Source of the DNA: Halopseudomonas xiamenensis
GTDB lineage: Bacteria > Pseudomonadota > Gammaproteobacteria > Pseudomonadales > Pseudomonadaceae
DNA: 58,491 bases
Assembly: GCF_014219065.1 (NCBI RefSeq)
Contig: NZ_JACLGO010000029.1
Span: forward strand, 1-58,491
Direction: 5' to 3'
A model generated the notes under the pieces. That model made no database searches. It saw only the letters and a program-made list of their open reading frames with translations, and was not told the origin of the DNA. Each line of letters begins with the position of its first letter. Within the stretch, counting starts at the first letter, position 1. This document shows positions 21,474 through 31,613 of the stretch, piece by piece. Made by a program: the position numbers and the translations under genes.

Positions 21474-21566
21474 GCGATGTGGCGAATCACCGCGGATAAC
21501 CGGATGACCGGCATTGGACATTCGTTTAGGCTATTGCCGAACCTGACTCGCCACGGAATCCCACCC

Positions 21567-22208
21567 ATGAATATCCAGGAAATCCGCCATCCGCTGATCC
21601 GCCACAAACTCGGCCTGATGCGTCGCAACGATATCAGCACGAAGAACTTCCGCGAACTGGCGCAGGAGGTTGCCGCCCTGCTGACCTACGAAGCGACCAA
21701 GGACATGCCGGTTGAAAACCACACCATCGACGGCTGGTGCGGCGATGTCAGCGTCGAACGGCTGGCCGGCAAGAAGATCACCGTGGTGCCCATACTGCGC
21801 GCCGGCCTCGGCATGCTCGATGGCGTACTGAGCCTGATCCCCAGCGCCAAGGTCAGCGTGATCGGCATGGTGCGCAACGAACAGACCCTGGAAGCCGACA
21901 CCTACCTGGAAAAGCTGGTCAGCGAGTTGCATCAGCGCCGCGCCCTGATCATCGACCCGATGCTGGCCACCGGCAGCTCGATGATCGGCACCATCGACAT
22001 GCTCAAGCGCGCAGGTGCCCACGAGATCCGTGCGCTGGTGCTGGTGGCCGCGCCGGAGGGCATCCGCCGGGTGAACGCCGCCCATCCGGATGTGGAAATA
22101 TTCACCGCCTCGGTGGATGACGGCTTGAATGAACATGGCTACATCATGCCCGGGCTGGGCGATGCCGGTGACAAGATCTTCGGCACCCGACAGAAGGACG
22201 TCGATTGA
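21567..22208 (+). CDS. upp: Uracil phosphoribosyltransferase
   Basis: A 213-residue Upp. The start [16 protein letters not shown] at 21567 matches the family; a longer open frame upstream lacks homology. The PRPP loop [13 protein letters not shown] is near residue 130 and the C-terminal uracil-site segment [10 protein letters not shown] is present. It converts uracil and PRPP to UMP. Its stop overlaps the uraA ATG by one base (TGATG), giving coupled uptake and salvage. Confidence 0.97.
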   Translation: MNIQEIRHPLIRHKLGLMRRNDISTKNFRELAQEVAALLTYEATKDMPVENHTIDGWCGDVSVERLAGKKITVVPILRAGLGMLDGVLSLIPSAKVSVIGMVRNEQTLEADTYLEKLVSELHQRRALIIDPMLATGSSMIGTIDMLKRAGAHEIRALVLVAAPEGIRRVNAAHPDVEIFTASVDDGLNEHGYIMPGLGDAGDKIFGTRQKDVD

Positions 22209-23461
22209 TGCAGGACATGAGCACCACCGGCTGGCGCAGCGTACTGGCCGGCTCGCAGATATTGTTCGTGGCCTTTGGCGCGCTGGTATTGATGCCGCTG
22301 ATCACTGGCATGCACCCCAGCGTAGCGCTGTTCACCGCTGGCCTGGGCACTCTGATATTCCACTTCGTGACCCAGCGCCAGGTACCGGTCTTTCTCGCTT
22401 CCAGCTTTGCCTTCATCGCGCCCATCCTGTACAGCAATCAGACCTGGGGGCTCCCAGCCACCCTTGGTGGACTGGTGGCTGCGGGCCTGGTGTATCTGCT
22501 GCTGAGCCTGGCGGTGCATCTACGCGGGCCGGGCTTCATCCATCGTCTGTTGCCGCCGGTAGTGGTCGGCCCGGTGATCATGGTGATCGGTCTGGGGCTG
22601 GCTTCCACCGCGGTGAACATGGCCTCCGGCAAGTCCGGTGACGGCAGTGTGCAATTGGTGGACTATTCCACCGCACTGACCATCTCCCTGGTCTCGCTTA
22701 TCACCACCCTGCTGGTCGCCGTCTATGCCCGCGGCCTGTTCCGCCTGGTGCCGATCATGGCCGGCGTGCTGGTCGGCTATACGCTGGCCTGGGTGCTGGG
22801 CGTGGTGGATTTCACTAACGTCGACAATGCCGGCTGGCTGGCCGTACCGGACTTCACCCTTCCCGAGTTCCACCTGGCCGCCATCCTGTTCATGATCCCG
22901 GTTGCCATCGCCCCGGCCATCGAGCATATCGGCGACGTGATGGCGATCGGCGCGGTAACCGGTAAGGACTATATACGCAAGCCCGGCCTGCAGCGCACGC
23001 TGATGGGCGATGGCCTGGGCACCTCTGCCGCGGCTTTCTTCGGCGGACCGCCAAGCACCACCTATTCCGAAGTGACCGGTGCCGTGATGCTGACCCGCAA
23101 TTTCAATCCGCTGGTGATGATCTGGGCTGCCGTCTTCGCTATCGGACTGGCGTTCATCGAGAAGTTCGGTGCCATCCTGCTGGGTATTCCGGTACCGGTG
23201 ATGGGTGGCATCCTATGCCTGCTGTTCGGTTCGATCGCGGTGGTCGGTATCAACACCCTGATCCGCCACCAGGTCGACCTGTCCGAAGCGCGCAACCTGT
23301 GTATTGTCTCGGTCACCCTGGTGTTCGGCATCGGCGGCATGGCTATCGGCAACCAGGCGATCACCTTGCAGGGCATCAGCCTGTGCGGCATCGTAGCCAT
23401 TCTGCTTAACCTGATACTACCAGGCACCAGACCGGACCCGGCGGCCCCCACAGCCGACTGA
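22208..23461 (+). CDS. uraA: Uracil permease UraA (NCS2 family)
   Basis: A 417-residue nucleobase:cation symporter of the NCS2/NAT family with about fourteen membrane segments. The conserved VAIAPAIEHIGDVMAIG segment and FGGPPSTTYSE, matching the UraA motif, are in the second half. The ATG at 22208 shares its first base with the upp stop, so I prefer it to the TTG three bases earlier; an ATG nine bases later is another option. It imports uracil for upp. Confidence 0.94.
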   Translation: MQDMSTTGWRSVLAGSQILFVAFGALVLMPLITGMHPSVALFTAGLGTLIFHFVTQRQVPVFLASSFAFIAPILYSNQTWGLPATLGGLVAAGLVYLLLSLAVHLRGPGFIHRLLPPVVVGPVIMVIGLGLASTAVNMASGKSGDGSVQLVDYSTALTISLVSLITTLLVAVYARGLFRLVPIMAGVLVGYTLAWVLGVVDFTNVDNAGWLAVPDFTLPEFHLAAILFMIPVAIAPAIEHIGDVMAIGAVTGKDYIRKPGLQRTLMGDGLGTSAAAFFGGPPSTTYSEVTGAVMLTRNFNPLVMIWAAVFAIGLAFIEKFGAILLGIPVPVMGGILCLLFGSIAVVGINTLIRHQVDLSEARNLCIVSVTLVFGIGGMAIGNQAITLQGISLCGIVAILLNLILPGTRPDPAAPTAD

Positions 23462-23464
23462 ACA

Positions 23465-23869
23465 TCAGCGCCGCCAGCATTTCGACTCGGCTGGCGTTCG
23501 CTGATTGACCTGATTCAGGGTGTAGCTGGCACAGGCATCCCCGGCCATGATGCCGCCGGGCACAGCCGTTGCCGTCAGCGTGAAACTCTCGGCCGCCAGG
23601 CTCGGCACTATGCTGAATATCGCCGCACCCGTGGCCGGGCTCTGGCTGGCCAGGCCGCTGACCGTGCCGCTGTCATAGGCACCGTGGCGGCTGTAATGTC
23701 GCTCCAGCAGCTGGGCATTTTCCAGCAGCAGCGCGCTCACCTCGGCACGCCGGGTCTGGCGCACATGTTCCAGGTAGGACGGATAGGCAATCGCCGCCAG
23801 AATGCCGATCACCACCACCACGATCATCAGCTCGATCAAGGTGAAACCCCGCCGCCCTTCCCTCGACAT
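23465..23869 (-). CDS. pilE: Type IV minor pilin PilE
   Basis: A 134-residue prepilin. The short leader MSREGRRG ends at the PilD cleavage point before [18 protein letters not shown], with Glu5 present. Two C-terminal cysteines (GDACAS and SKCWRR) would form the usual disulfide. The start at 23869 has GAGGAGG 6 bases upstream; an ATG four bases earlier is out of frame. It is last in the pil operon, 11 bases after the pilY1 stop; no pilY2 lies between. It belongs to the priming tip complex of the pilus. Confidence 0.93.
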   Translation of the reverse strand: MSREGRRGFTLIELMIVVVVIGILAAIAYPSYLEHVRQTRRAEVSALLLENAQLLERHYSRHGAYDSGTVSGLASQSPATGAAIFSIVPSLAAESFTLTATAVPGGIMAGDACASYTLNQVNQRTPAESKCWRR

Positions 23870-23880
23870 GCATACCCTCC

Positions 23881-26757
23881 TCATTGCAGTTGCCGCCACA
23901 TGATGCGGTTGAACTGGCAGTGTGGCTGCCCGGCAACCACCGCGACATCACTGGAGCCCTGCACCAGGTAGATCTCGTCGTTGCAGCCACTCTGCGCCTC
24001 AGGGTCATCACGATCCATGACGCTGAGGTCGCCGGGCAGTCCGATATCCAGCTCCAATCCAGCCGCCGGCAGGTCGTCATCATCGATGCGCCGATCGCCA
24101 TTGGTGTCCAGCACCTGCTTGACCGGCATGCCACCGCGAGTCAACGACACCGCCATCAACCAGCCGCCGGCCTGGGTCAGGCAGGGGTCATCGACATCGG
24201 TCCTGATGAAACCGGTGGTGAACAACACCCGGGCGTTCTTGATCACGAAGTCCCGGGTGACCCGCTCGCCCTGGGCCTGGCCATTGTGAATCAGCGGCAG
24301 GTACCAACCAAACCGGCTAGTCCAATCCACCGCATTTGAGGTCACCGTACGCACCGCCTGGCCAGTGCCGGGGTCAGTAGTGACCGAATCGATGCGTTGC
24401 TCCTGCAACGCGGCGGGAGTCAACCCGGCCGCTGGCAGCGTCGGTACATCCAGAACCGCGTAGAACGCCTGGGTACTGGTATCGATCAGGTCCGCTGCCT
24501 CCATGAACTTGCCGGTGCCGAACAGAACCAGCTCGAGGCCGTCGTGCATGCCCGCATGCAACTGTGGCGGCAGGGTGATCGGCTGAGCAGCGGCGGCGGT
24601 GAACAACGGCATGCCCGCATGTGCCACAGCCCAACGGGCCGCTTCCGGCTCGTGCAGCTCGAACTTCCACAACTGGCCATGCAGGTCCCCGGCGAACGCC
24701 GCCTTCACCTGGCCAGCGGCGTCGAACTGCAACACCGGTGCAGACAGACCATTGCCCTGCAGCTCCCCCGGCCGGGCAGTGACATCCAGTTGCCGGAGCA
24801 GCGCGCCACTGTGCAGATCGAAGATCAACAGGGCTGCGCCACCAGCAGCGCTGCCATAGCCATTACCCGTGATCAGCACCGGAGCGCCATGCAGCCGGGT
24901 TATCACCGGCCGCCCGTAGATATGGCCGATCATGCTGCTCTGGCTGGCATTGACCTCCCACAGCGCACCGCGTGCCGCCTCACCACGCAGCGCATCGAAC
25001 AGGCGCAGCACGAACAGGCCCTTGCCGCCAGCGCCCAGGCCACCCGCCGCCAAGGTACTCCACTGGCCGTTCAGCGGCGCATCGGCTACCGCCAGGCGCG
25101 CATCGACACCCGAGCGATGGTGATTGCCATTGCCGTGATCGGTACGCGCCCGCACCCCGAGTCCGGTATGCAGCGCCGCCGGCAGATAGGAATACAGGTG
25201 CCCACCGGCGGTATCGAACAGCCGCACGAAACCATCATTGGCACCGACCAGCAGCGCTTCCGCCATGCCACTGCGTCTTTGCTGCAAATACCTGCCATAG
25301 TCGGCGTCACCGCCGGCCAGCACCTGATGCCCTGCTCCGACCAGCACCGGCGCGGAGTTGATGATATTACCCAACAGCCGGCTGCGGCGGCGCAGCTCGC
25401 CGTCCCGGCTGCCACGGGTCCAGTCGAGCAACCGCTGCGCCGCGTTGCTGCCAGTCAGGCCGGCCACCGCCGCCTCGGCGTCCAGCAGTGCACGCTGTTC
25501 GGCAGCCAGCAGCGTCCAGCTGTTGCCGGCCAGGGGGACGGCACCGGCAGACGTGCTGCCCTCGGCGTTACGCCAGGTCTGGAAACTGCCCACCGGAGTA
25601 CCTGGCACGAAGGTCTGGTCGGTGCTCCACAGCAGGGTGTCGGGCTCACCCTCGGCGTTCATCTGGTAGGCATGCAGGCTGCCGCTCCAGTCAGTCGGGT
25701 CGAAACGGGTCTGGTAATAGCGACTGATCCCGGCACTGAGCTGCTGGCTGTCACTGACCGCGCCGCCGCCGGAACCGGCCGCGGCACTGATTTCCTGCAG
25801 CGCGCTGCCCAGCGCCTGCTGCAGTTGCTGCCGGTCGCTGGCGGTGAAATAGCGTCCATTGCCCGCGCTTGCCGCCTGCCTGAGGCGCACATCATCCAGG
25901 GCGAAGCCAACGGTATAGGTTTGCAGGTTCTGCAAGGGGAAGCGCGGATCATTCCAGCTCTGCCCGGCCTGGTCGGTGCCGCTGCGACGCAGGTCGGTTT
26001 CATAGGCGAAGCGGGCGATATCGTCCAGGTAGAAGGTTCCCCCTTCGCTGCTGTCCTGTGCACCGGGAGCCACATCGGCGCCGTCGCCATCCCAGTCGGG
26101 CAGGTTGAAGCTGCCGGGCAGCCGCGGATTGTTGCCGTCCGGCTCCTGTACCAGCGTGCTCGGAAACTGACTGTCATGGGTCGGCAAGCCGTCGGTCACC
26201 ACCAGACCGAAGTTCTTCTGGCAGCGATACTGGATCGGACTGTCGAAGAGTTCGCGCTGCGGCTCGGCCAGGGTCTGCGGGTAGAACGCACGCATGCCGC
26301 GCAGATAGCGGGTGATCTCATAGTAGGATTCAGCCAGCGGCGTCCAGGTGAGACTGCCTCTGGTGCTCGGGTTCAGTCCGTCCAGTGCTCGGTTGAGCGC
26401 ATCGAAACGGGCAATGCCATCGGCGCTGTGGATATCGACGCTGCCCGCCTCGACCAGCAACTGTCCCCCCGGCCCGCTGTCATTGGGCAGCGACTGGCGG
26501 AAGCTGAACAGGCCGAAACGCACGCCACGATTGGCTGCGATCACGTCCTTGGTAACGTCCCGGGCAATGTCCAGGCGCGTCTCGTTGCCAATGGCGTTCA
26601 GCACCATGCTGGAGGAGTTGTCGAACAGCACCAGCACGTTGGGCGGTACCGCCGAGGCGGTCAGTATCGGCCCGCTCAAGGGAGCGAAGGCCTGCGCCGG
26701 CACGGCCGCGAACAGCCCCAGCGCCAGCCCCGCCATGGCCGCCGGCCAGCGGCGCAT
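23881..26757 (-). CDS. pilY1: PilY1-type pilus tip adhesin
   Basis: A 958-residue secreted protein, shorter than the roughly 1160 residues of P. aeruginosa PilY1. It has a signal peptide ending near AAVPAQA, an N-terminal von Willebrand A-like region whose MIDAS is seen in [11 protein letters not shown] (about residue 50), and a C-terminal PilY beta-propeller. Near the end [14 protein letters not shown] is an EF-hand-like calcium loop as in PilY1, where calcium controls retraction. PilY1 sits at the pilus tip with minor pilins and mediates surface sensing and adhesion. The start at 26757 lies one base after the pilX stop. The shortening seems to lie in the N-terminal half, but an alignment is needed. 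Confidence 0.93.
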   Translation of the reverse strand: MRRWPAAMAGLALGLFAAVPAQAFAPLSGPILTASAVPPNVLVLFDNSSSMVLNAIGNETRLDIARDVTKDVIAANRGVRFGLFSFRQSLPNDSGPGGQLLVEAGSVDIHSADGIARFDALNRALDGLNPSTRGSLTWTPLAESYYEITRYLRGMRAFYPQTLAEPQRELFDSPIQYRCQKNFGLVVTDGLPTHDSQFPSTLVQEPDGNNPRLPGSFNLPDWDGDGADVAPGAQDSSEGGTFYLDDIARFAYETDLRRSGTDQAGQSWNDPRFPLQNLQTYTVGFALDDVRLRQAASAGNGRYFTASDRQQLQQALGSALQEISAAAGSGGGAVSDSQQLSAGISRYYQTRFDPTDWSGSLHAYQMNAEGEPDTLLWSTDQTFVPGTPVGSFQTWRNAEGSTSAGAVPLAGNSWTLLAAEQRALLDAEAAVAGLTGSNAAQRLLDWTRGSRDGELRRRSRLLGNIINSAPVLVGAGHQVLAGGDADYGRYLQQRRSGMAEALLVGANDGFVRLFDTAGGHLYSYLPAALHTGLGVRARTDHGNGNHHRSGVDARLAVADAPLNGQWSTLAAGGLGAGGKGLFVLRLFDALRGEAARGALWEVNASQSSMIGHIYGRPVITRLHGAPVLITGNGYGSAAGGAALLIFDLHSGALLRQLDVTARPGELQGNGLSAPVLQFDAAGQVKAAFAGDLHGQLWKFELHEPEAARWAVAHAGMPLFTAAAAQPITLPPQLHAGMHDGLELVLFGTGKFMEAADLIDTSTQAFYAVLDVPTLPAAGLTPAALQEQRIDSVTTDPGTGQAVRTVTSNAVDWTSRFGWYLPLIHNGQAQGERVTRDFVIKNARVLFTTGFIRTDVDDPCLTQAGGWLMAVSLTRGGMPVKQVLDTNGDRRIDDDDLPAAGLELDIGLPGDLSVMDRDDPEAQSGCNDEIYLVQGSSDVAVVAGQPHCQFNRIMWRQLQ

Positions 26758-26758
26758 A

Positions 26759-27256
26759 TCACATCCGTGTGAAAGCATAGACAGTCTCCAGAACCGTACG
26801 GGTGGAACCCTTGTGGCTGACCACCGAGATCCGGTACAGGGTGCTCGGCGCCCCGGCTGCCAGATTGGTCGGCATGACGCTGTCACCCAGCCGCACGATC
26901 CGATACCAGGCGTGCATGTCGTTGCCGGTGACCGCCGCCGGCAGTGCGCTCCAATCGGCAGCGGGAGCGCTCAGGTGATCGGTATCCAGGGCGGCGCCGG
27001 GCAACTCGCAGGCGCTCTGGACACAGAGCGTCTGCGGCAGCATCAGCTGGTTGCCGCGGACCAGCTGTTCGACGTAGCGCAGGCCGCTTTCCGCCGCCTG
27101 GAGACTGTCATTCTTGAGCCTGGCGTTATGCGCCATGCGTTCCTGCCCGGTGGAGATACCGATGCCCGCGGTCGCGGTAAGGGTCAGCAGCAGCAACAGA
27201 ATCAAGCTGATGATCAACGCGCTGCCAGTCTGTCGCATTGCTGGAAGTAAAAGCAT
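26759..27256 (-). CDS. pilX: Type IV minor pilin PilX
   Basis: A 165-residue PilX-type pseudopilin. The leader MLLLPAMRQTG precedes SALIISLILLLLLTLTATAG; Glu5 is absent, as is typical of PilX/GspK-like tip subunits. NARLKNDSLQAAESGLRYVE then gives the PilX N-terminal family pattern. The start at 27256 is chosen because AGGAG lies 7 bases upstream; an earlier ATG at 27274, directly after the pilW stop, would add six residues. It sits in the conserved pilV-W-X-Y1 order. Confidence 0.9.
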   Translation of the reverse strand: MLLLPAMRQTGSALIISLILLLLLTLTATAGIGISTGQERMAHNARLKNDSLQAAESGLRYVEQLVRGNQLMLPQTLCVQSACELPGAALDTDHLSAPAADWSALPAAVTGNDMHAWYRIVRLGDSVMPTNLAAGAPSTLYRISVVSHKGSTRTVLETVYAFTRM

Positions 27257-27274
27257 GATTCGCTCCTGTTTCAT

Positions 27275-28060
27275 TCAGTCCAGCCGGTTGCGCAGGGCGG
27301 TGACCAGGGTGTACTGCTGGGCGCGCACCTGGCCGTCATCGCTACTGGCCGGGTTGTCACTCAGACTCAGGGCAATGCGTACACTACGGATACGCGCGCT
27401 ATCCTCGGCCGCCACCGCTGTCAGGTAATTGCCGACCACCTGCCGCTGCGCGATATCGGCCGCCAGGCCGAAGCCGACGTCAAAGGCTGCCACGTTGTCG
27501 ATCAGCACCTCGAAGTTGCCAGTGCCGTTGATGCGGGTCTGCAGCGTATGCTGCGCCAGGCGGTATTCGATCTGACGTACCGGAATCAGCAGATCACCGG
27601 GACTCGCCATCAGACTCTCGGTACCGCTGGCGATACGCAGCTCGTTCAGGCAGTTGCTCGCCAGCAGCCATTGCGCACCATAATCGGAGGCCCTGTGGTT
27701 GCCGCTGAGCGCGGTGCTGGCATGTACTGGCACCGCGCTGATCACCCTCAGCACACCATCGATCGAACTGACTGGCTGGGCAAATGCCTGCGGCAGCTGG
27801 CTGCGCGTGGTGGCCGGCAGGCGGCCCAGATCCAGACAACCGAACATGCCGGCCTGGCGCAGATCACGGCTGATACGCGTCAACACGAAGCGGGCATTCT
27901 CCTGCAACGCGGCGGTGTGCTGCTGGACCACGAAACTCTGCTTGCCGGCGATGAAGATCTGCGCCACCGCCAGCACCAGTATCAGCCCCAGGGCCATGGC
28001 GACCAGCAGCTCGACCAGACCAAAGCCCTGCTGCCCACCTGGTCGCCGATGGCTGTTCAC
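27275..28060 (-). CDS. pilW: Type IV minor pilin PilW
   Basis: A 261-residue prepilin-like protein. After a basic leader ending QQG comes FGLVELLVAMALGLILVLAVAQI with Glu5 in place. The long soluble domain is normal for PilW. It starts with GTG at 28060 in a GTGA overlap with the pilV stop (4 bases), so translation is coupled. PilW, PilV and PilX form the tip complex that primes pilus assembly. Confidence 0.92.
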   Translation of the reverse strand: MNSHRRPGGQQGFGLVELLVAMALGLILVLAVAQIFIAGKQSFVVQQHTAALQENARFVLTRISRDLRQAGMFGCLDLGRLPATTRSQLPQAFAQPVSSIDGVLRVISAVPVHASTALSGNHRASDYGAQWLLASNCLNELRIASGTESLMASPGDLLIPVRQIEYRLAQHTLQTRINGTGNFEVLIDNVAAFDVGFGLAADIAQRQVVGNYLTAVAAEDSARIRSVRIALSLSDNPASSDDGQVRAQQYTLVTALRNRLD

Positions 28061-28551
28061 AGGTCACCGCGGATCAGTGAGGAGATGACCACTTCGGTAT
28101 CGCCAGCACCCGCCTCGATACGCTGTTCCGACCAGCCCACGGTGACAGTCGCTCGGCTGCCGCTAACCGCCACGCTGCCGTAGCCAGACGGCAGCAGGCA
28201 ACTGACCGCCCGGGCGAAATCCTCACGATCGGTGGCCAGGATCGACGAACTCTGCGTTGCAGCGGCACAGGCGGTATTGACTGTGATGGCGTAGCTGGAC
28301 AGCTCGCCGGGATTGGCGCGCATGCGATCGAGCATGTCGTAGGCGAGGAAGCTGGCCTGGGTCTGATAGGCGGCGCTGGCATTGAAGCGCAGCGCCTTGG
28401 TCTGCAACTCGACGGCACCGAGCACACCCACTGCCACCACCAACAGCGCCACCAGCACTTCCAGCAGACTCACACCGCACTGTCGTCCAGCGGTGCCGGA
28501 CAGCGGCAGACAGGCCAGCCGTTGCTGGCGTGCAGATCGTTTCGGTCGCAT
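28057..28551 (-). CDS. pilV: Type IV minor pilin PilV
   Basis: A 164-residue prepilin with a long leader (about 26 residues) before the cleavage site CG/VSLLEVLVALLVVAVGVLG, and the PilV pattern SFLAYDMLDRMRANPGE near residue 75. A GGAG site 7 bases before the ATG supports the start. It is the first gene of the operon here; in P. aeruginosa fimU comes before pilV, but no GspH/FimU-like gene is present upstream in this window. Confidence 0.92.
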   Translation of the reverse strand: MRPKRSARQQRLACLPLSGTAGRQCGVSLLEVLVALLVVAVGVLGAVELQTKALRFNASAAYQTQASFLAYDMLDRMRANPGELSSYAITVNTACAAATQSSSILATDREDFARAVSCLLPSGYGSVAVSGSRATVTVGWSEQRIEAGAGDTEVVISSLIRGDL

Positions 28552-28636
28552 GACAGGCTCCCATTAGCAGACAAGTTGCTCAGGGAATGCCTGCTCCTGG
28601 CGTGCGGCCGGAAACGTAGCGAGGTCTCAGGGGTGC

Positions 28637-28660
28637 AACATCACCCAAATGGGTGATGTT
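28637..28660. repeat. Perfect palindrome upstream of pilV
   Basis: AACATCACCCA and TGGGTGATGTT are 11-bp perfect arms around a 2-base AA centre. It lies 86 bases upstream of the pilV ATG and 43 bases beyond the dehydrogenase stop. There is no T-run, so an operator or RNA element is as likely as a terminator. Confidence 0.7.
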
Positions 28661-28662
28661 GG

Positions 28663-28679
28663 CGGATTTGTGAAATCCG
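28663..28679. repeat. Second perfect palindrome upstream of pilV
   Basis: CGGATTT and AAATCCG are 7-bp perfect arms around GTG, only two bases from the neighbouring 24-base palindrome. Both lie in the 151-base gap between the dehydrogenase stop and pilV. Confidence 0.65.
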
Positions 28680-28702
28680 TCATACCCGTTATGTCGATCA
28701 GC

Positions 28703-29659
28703 CTACACAATGCGCCGGCTGGCACGCTGCGGCTGGTCCAACAGATTCTCCGCCAACTGCGCGACGATGCGCTGGCGCGCCTCCCGACTACCCCAGGCAC
28801 TGTGCGGCGTCACCACCAGGTTCGGCAACTGCGCATCGAGCAGCGGGTTGCCCGCCACCGGCGGTTCGGTGGTCAATACATCGAAGCCGGCACCGCCGAG
28901 GTGCCCGCTGCGCAGGCTGTCGACCACCGCCTGCTCCTCCACCAACCCGCCGCGGCCGGTATTGATCAACAGGCTGCCCGGCTTCATCGCCGCCAATTGC
29001 GCGGCGCCGATCATACCGCGGGTACTGTCGGTCAGCGGGCAGTGCAGGCTGAGGATGTCCACCTGCGGCAGCAGTTCGTCCAGCGCCGGACGCTCGGGAT
29101 GCTCACGCCCCGGCAGCGAACCGGCCAGCACCCGCATGCCGAAGGCACTGGCCAGGCGCCCCACCTGCTGGCCCAGCTCGCCGTAACCGAGAATACCCAG
29201 GGTGCGCCCTGACAGTTCGCCGATCGGGTAGTCCAGCAGGCAGAACTGGCTGCTGCGCTGCCAGGCACCGCCGCGTACCGCGTCGCGATAGGACTCGAAA
29301 CGGGTGATCAGGACCAGCATCAACATCAGCGTGTGCTGGGCCACCGACGGCGTGCCGTAGGCCTGGCAGTTGTAGACGCCGATGCCGCGACGCCGGGCTG
29401 CCTCCAGATCGACATTGTTGGTGCCGGTGGCGGCAATCAGGATCAGCTGCAGCTGCGGGCAGGCCTGCATGACCTGCTCGTCGATCACCACCTTGTTGCT
29501 GATCACCACCTGATGCTCGCCGATACGCTGCGCCACCTGCTCCGCCGCGGTGACCGGATACAGGGTCAACTGCGAGGTGCTGTCATGCAGCGCCCGCATG
29601 TCGAGATCGCCCAGATCCAGCGAGGCCTGATCGAGAAATACCGCCGATAGCTTTTTCAT
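28703..29659 (-). CDS. D-2-hydroxyacid dehydrogenase (glycerate dehydrogenase HprA-like)
   Basis: A 318-residue NAD-dependent dehydrogenase. The Rossmann motif GRTLGILGYGELGQQVG is near residue 150; the catalytic Arg is in NTGRGGLV, the Glu region in VLTTEPP and the His in VVTPHSAWGS. Length and motifs fit the HprA/glycerate dehydrogenase branch reducing hydroxypyruvate or glyoxylate. The start at 29659 follows the conserved MKKLSAVFLD. It is divergent from the LysE-type gene. Confidence 0.88.
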   Translation of the reverse strand: MKKLSAVFLDQASLDLGDLDMRALHDSTSQLTLYPVTAAEQVAQRIGEHQVVISNKVVIDEQVMQACPQLQLILIAATGTNNVDLEAARRRGIGVYNCQAYGTPSVAQHTLMLMLVLITRFESYRDAVRGGAWQRSSQFCLLDYPIGELSGRTLGILGYGELGQQVGRLASAFGMRVLAGSLPGREHPERPALDELLPQVDILSLHCPLTDSTRGMIGAAQLAAMKPGSLLINTGRGGLVEEQAVVDSLRSGHLGGAGFDVLTTEPPVAGNPLLDAQLPNLVVTPHSAWGSREARQRIVAQLAENLLDQPQRASRRIV

Positions 29660-29724
29660 TGTGCAACCTGTGTCTGCCATGGGAAGGGAGTTAGAATGGC
29701 CGTTTTCCAAGCCGGAGCAGTCCA

Positions 29725-30357
29725 TTGTATCTGAACGAATTTCTTCTGGTGGCGCTGGTGCACCTGCTGGCGGTGATCAGTCCCGGGCCGGATTTTGCCG
29801 TGGTGATCCGCAACAGCGTCAGCGCAGGTCGCCAGGCCGGGCTGGTCACAGCCCTGGGGGTAGGCAGCGGGATATTCCTGCATGTGGCCTATTCGCTGCT
29901 GGGCATCGGCATCATCGTCTCGCAGTCGGTATGGCTGTTCAACCTGCTGAAGCTGCTGGCCGGGGCCTATCTGCTGTATATCGGCATCAAGGCGTTGCGT
30001 GCCAAGCCGCAGGCGGTGACGGATATCACCCTACCCGCTCTCAGCCTGGCACCACGCAAGGCCTTTGGCGTCGGCTTCATCACCAATGGCCTGAACCCCA
30101 AGGCGACATTGTTCTTTCTGTCGGTGTTCACCCTGGTGATCAGCCCGCAGACACCGATCCTGGTGCAGGCCGGCTATGGCCTGTACCTGGCAGTGGCCAC
30201 CACCCTGTGGTTCTGCCTGGTCGCCCTGCTGTTCAGCCAGCCGGCGGTACGCCGTGGCTTCGCCCGCCTGGGCCACTGGTTCGACCGGCTGATGGGCGCC
30301 GTGCTGGTCGGGCTGGGGCTGCACCTGGCACTGTCGGAGTGGTTCAGACGCAGCTGA
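29725..30357 (+). CDS. LysE/RhtB family amino-acid exporter
   Basis: A 210-residue membrane protein with six hydrophobic segments. The LysE signature VISPGPDFAVVIRNSVSAGRQAG is at residues 17-39, and GFITNGLNPKATLFFLSVF follows near 113. Family members export lysine, threonine or homoserine; the substrate is open. A TTG at 29725 is the start: GGAG lies 8 bases upstream and no ATG is available before the first helix. TAGAAT at 29692-29697 could be its -10 box. Confidence 0.88.
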   Translation: MYLNEFLLVALVHLLAVISPGPDFAVVIRNSVSAGRQAGLVTALGVGSGIFLHVAYSLLGIGIIVSQSVWLFNLLKLLAGAYLLYIGIKALRAKPQAVTDITLPALSLAPRKAFGVGFITNGLNPKATLFFLSVFTLVISPQTPILVQAGYGLYLAVATTLWFCLVALLFSQPAVRRGFARLGHWFDRLMGAVLVGLGLHLALSEWFRRS

Positions 30358-30364
30358 GCCCGGC

Positions 30365-31384
30365 TCAGGCGCTGGCCGGCTCGCTGCGCGCCCAGTTGGC
30401 CAGCACGTCCATCCACTGCGGGTGGTCGTTCAGACAGGGCACCAGCACCAGTTCCTCACCACCGGCGCTGATGAACTGCTCGCGCCCGCGGTCACCAATC
30501 TCCTCCAGCGTCTCGATGCAGTCGGCGGTGAAAGCCGGGCACATCACCAGCAGGCGCTTGACGCCGCGGGCAGCCAGCTCGTCCAGTTGCACCTCGGTAT
30601 AGGGTTCGATCCACTTGGCACGCCCCAATCGCGACTGGAACGACATGCTCCACTGCTGTGGAGCCAGGCCAAGGCGCTCGGCGACGCTCTGGCTGACCGC
30701 CCGACACTGGGCTCGGTAGCAGGTGGGATGGGATGGCGAATGACGCGCGCTGCAGTCTTCCAGGCTCACGCAGTAGTCACCGGTGGGATCGGCCTTGCGC
30801 AGGTGACGTTCGGGCAGGCCATGGTAACTGAACAGCAGATGGTCGAAGCCGCCTTCGAGATGCGGCAGCGCGCTGCTCGTCAGCGCCTCCAGGTAGTCGG
30901 GGCGGCCATGGAAGGCCGGCAGCACGGTCAGGCGCACCTGCAGACGGTGCTGCTCGATGACCCGCTGCGCTTCGCGCACCGCCGTGGTAATGGTGCTGTC
31001 GGCGAACTGCGGGTACTGATGCATCAGCAATATCTCACTGACGCCCTGCTGCATCAGCGCCAGGATACCCTGCTCGATGGAGGGTTCGCCGTAACGCATG
31101 GCCAGCTCGACTGGCATGTCCACCCGGCTGCGCAGCTGGTCGCGCACCCGCTTGCTGATGACCACCAGCGGTGAGCCCTCTTCCCACCAGATGGACGCGT
31201 AGGCATGCGCGGACTCGCGTGGGCGACGCAGCAGGATCAGGCTGACCAGTATTCGGCGCGGCAGCCAGGGCAGATCCACCACGCAGGGGTCCATCAGGAA
31301 CTGGTTCAGATAGCGACGCACATCCGCGACCTCGGTACTGGCAGGTGACCCCAGGTTGACCAGCAGAACTCCACGCTCAGACAT
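30365..31384 (-). CDS. hemH: Ferrochelatase
   Basis: A 339-residue ferrochelatase inserting Fe(II) into protoporphyrin IX. It starts [14 protein letters not shown] as usual, has the catalytic His in [12 protein letters not shown] (near residue 190) and the C-terminal [15 protein letters not shown] with the conserved Glu. It converges on the LysE-type gene with a 7-base gap. hemA lies in the same window, about 5.3 kb away on the same strand, but not in the same transcript. Confidence 0.97.
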   Translation of the reverse strand: MSERGVLLVNLGSPASTEVADVRRYLNQFLMDPCVVDLPWLPRRILVSLILLRRPRESAHAYASIWWEEGSPLVVISKRVRDQLRSRVDMPVELAMRYGEPSIEQGILALMQQGVSEILLMHQYPQFADSTITTAVREAQRVIEQHRLQVRLTVLPAFHGRPDYLEALTSSALPHLEGGFDHLLFSYHGLPERHLRKADPTGDYCVSLEDCSARHSPSHPTCYRAQCRAVSQSVAERLGLAPQQWSMSFQSRLGRAKWIEPYTEVQLDELAARGVKRLLVMCPAFTADCIETLEEIGDRGREQFISAGGEELVLVPCLNDHPQWMDVLANWARSEPASA

Positions 31385-31613
31385 CAGGCTCTCTCCGTTG
31401 CATCGTTGTTACCTTGGGCAGACTGCCAAGATGGCAATTGTACCCTGTGTGCCTTGCCTGCGGTGCGTTGCCACCGCAGGCAGATAGAGGATAACCAGCC
31501 TGGCGGGGGTGACCAATCAATCCTTTCAATACACCTCTTGCAGAGCATCCGCGATTCGGTGATGCTGACGGCTCGCAATAGCCTGGCATCGAAGTACAGC
31601 AAGGTCGACGGAC

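Noticed and set aside
24397..26772. 791-codon plus-strand frame opposite pilY1
   Set aside because: pilY1 has signal peptide, MIDAS, calcium loop and operon context; the opposite frame has none.
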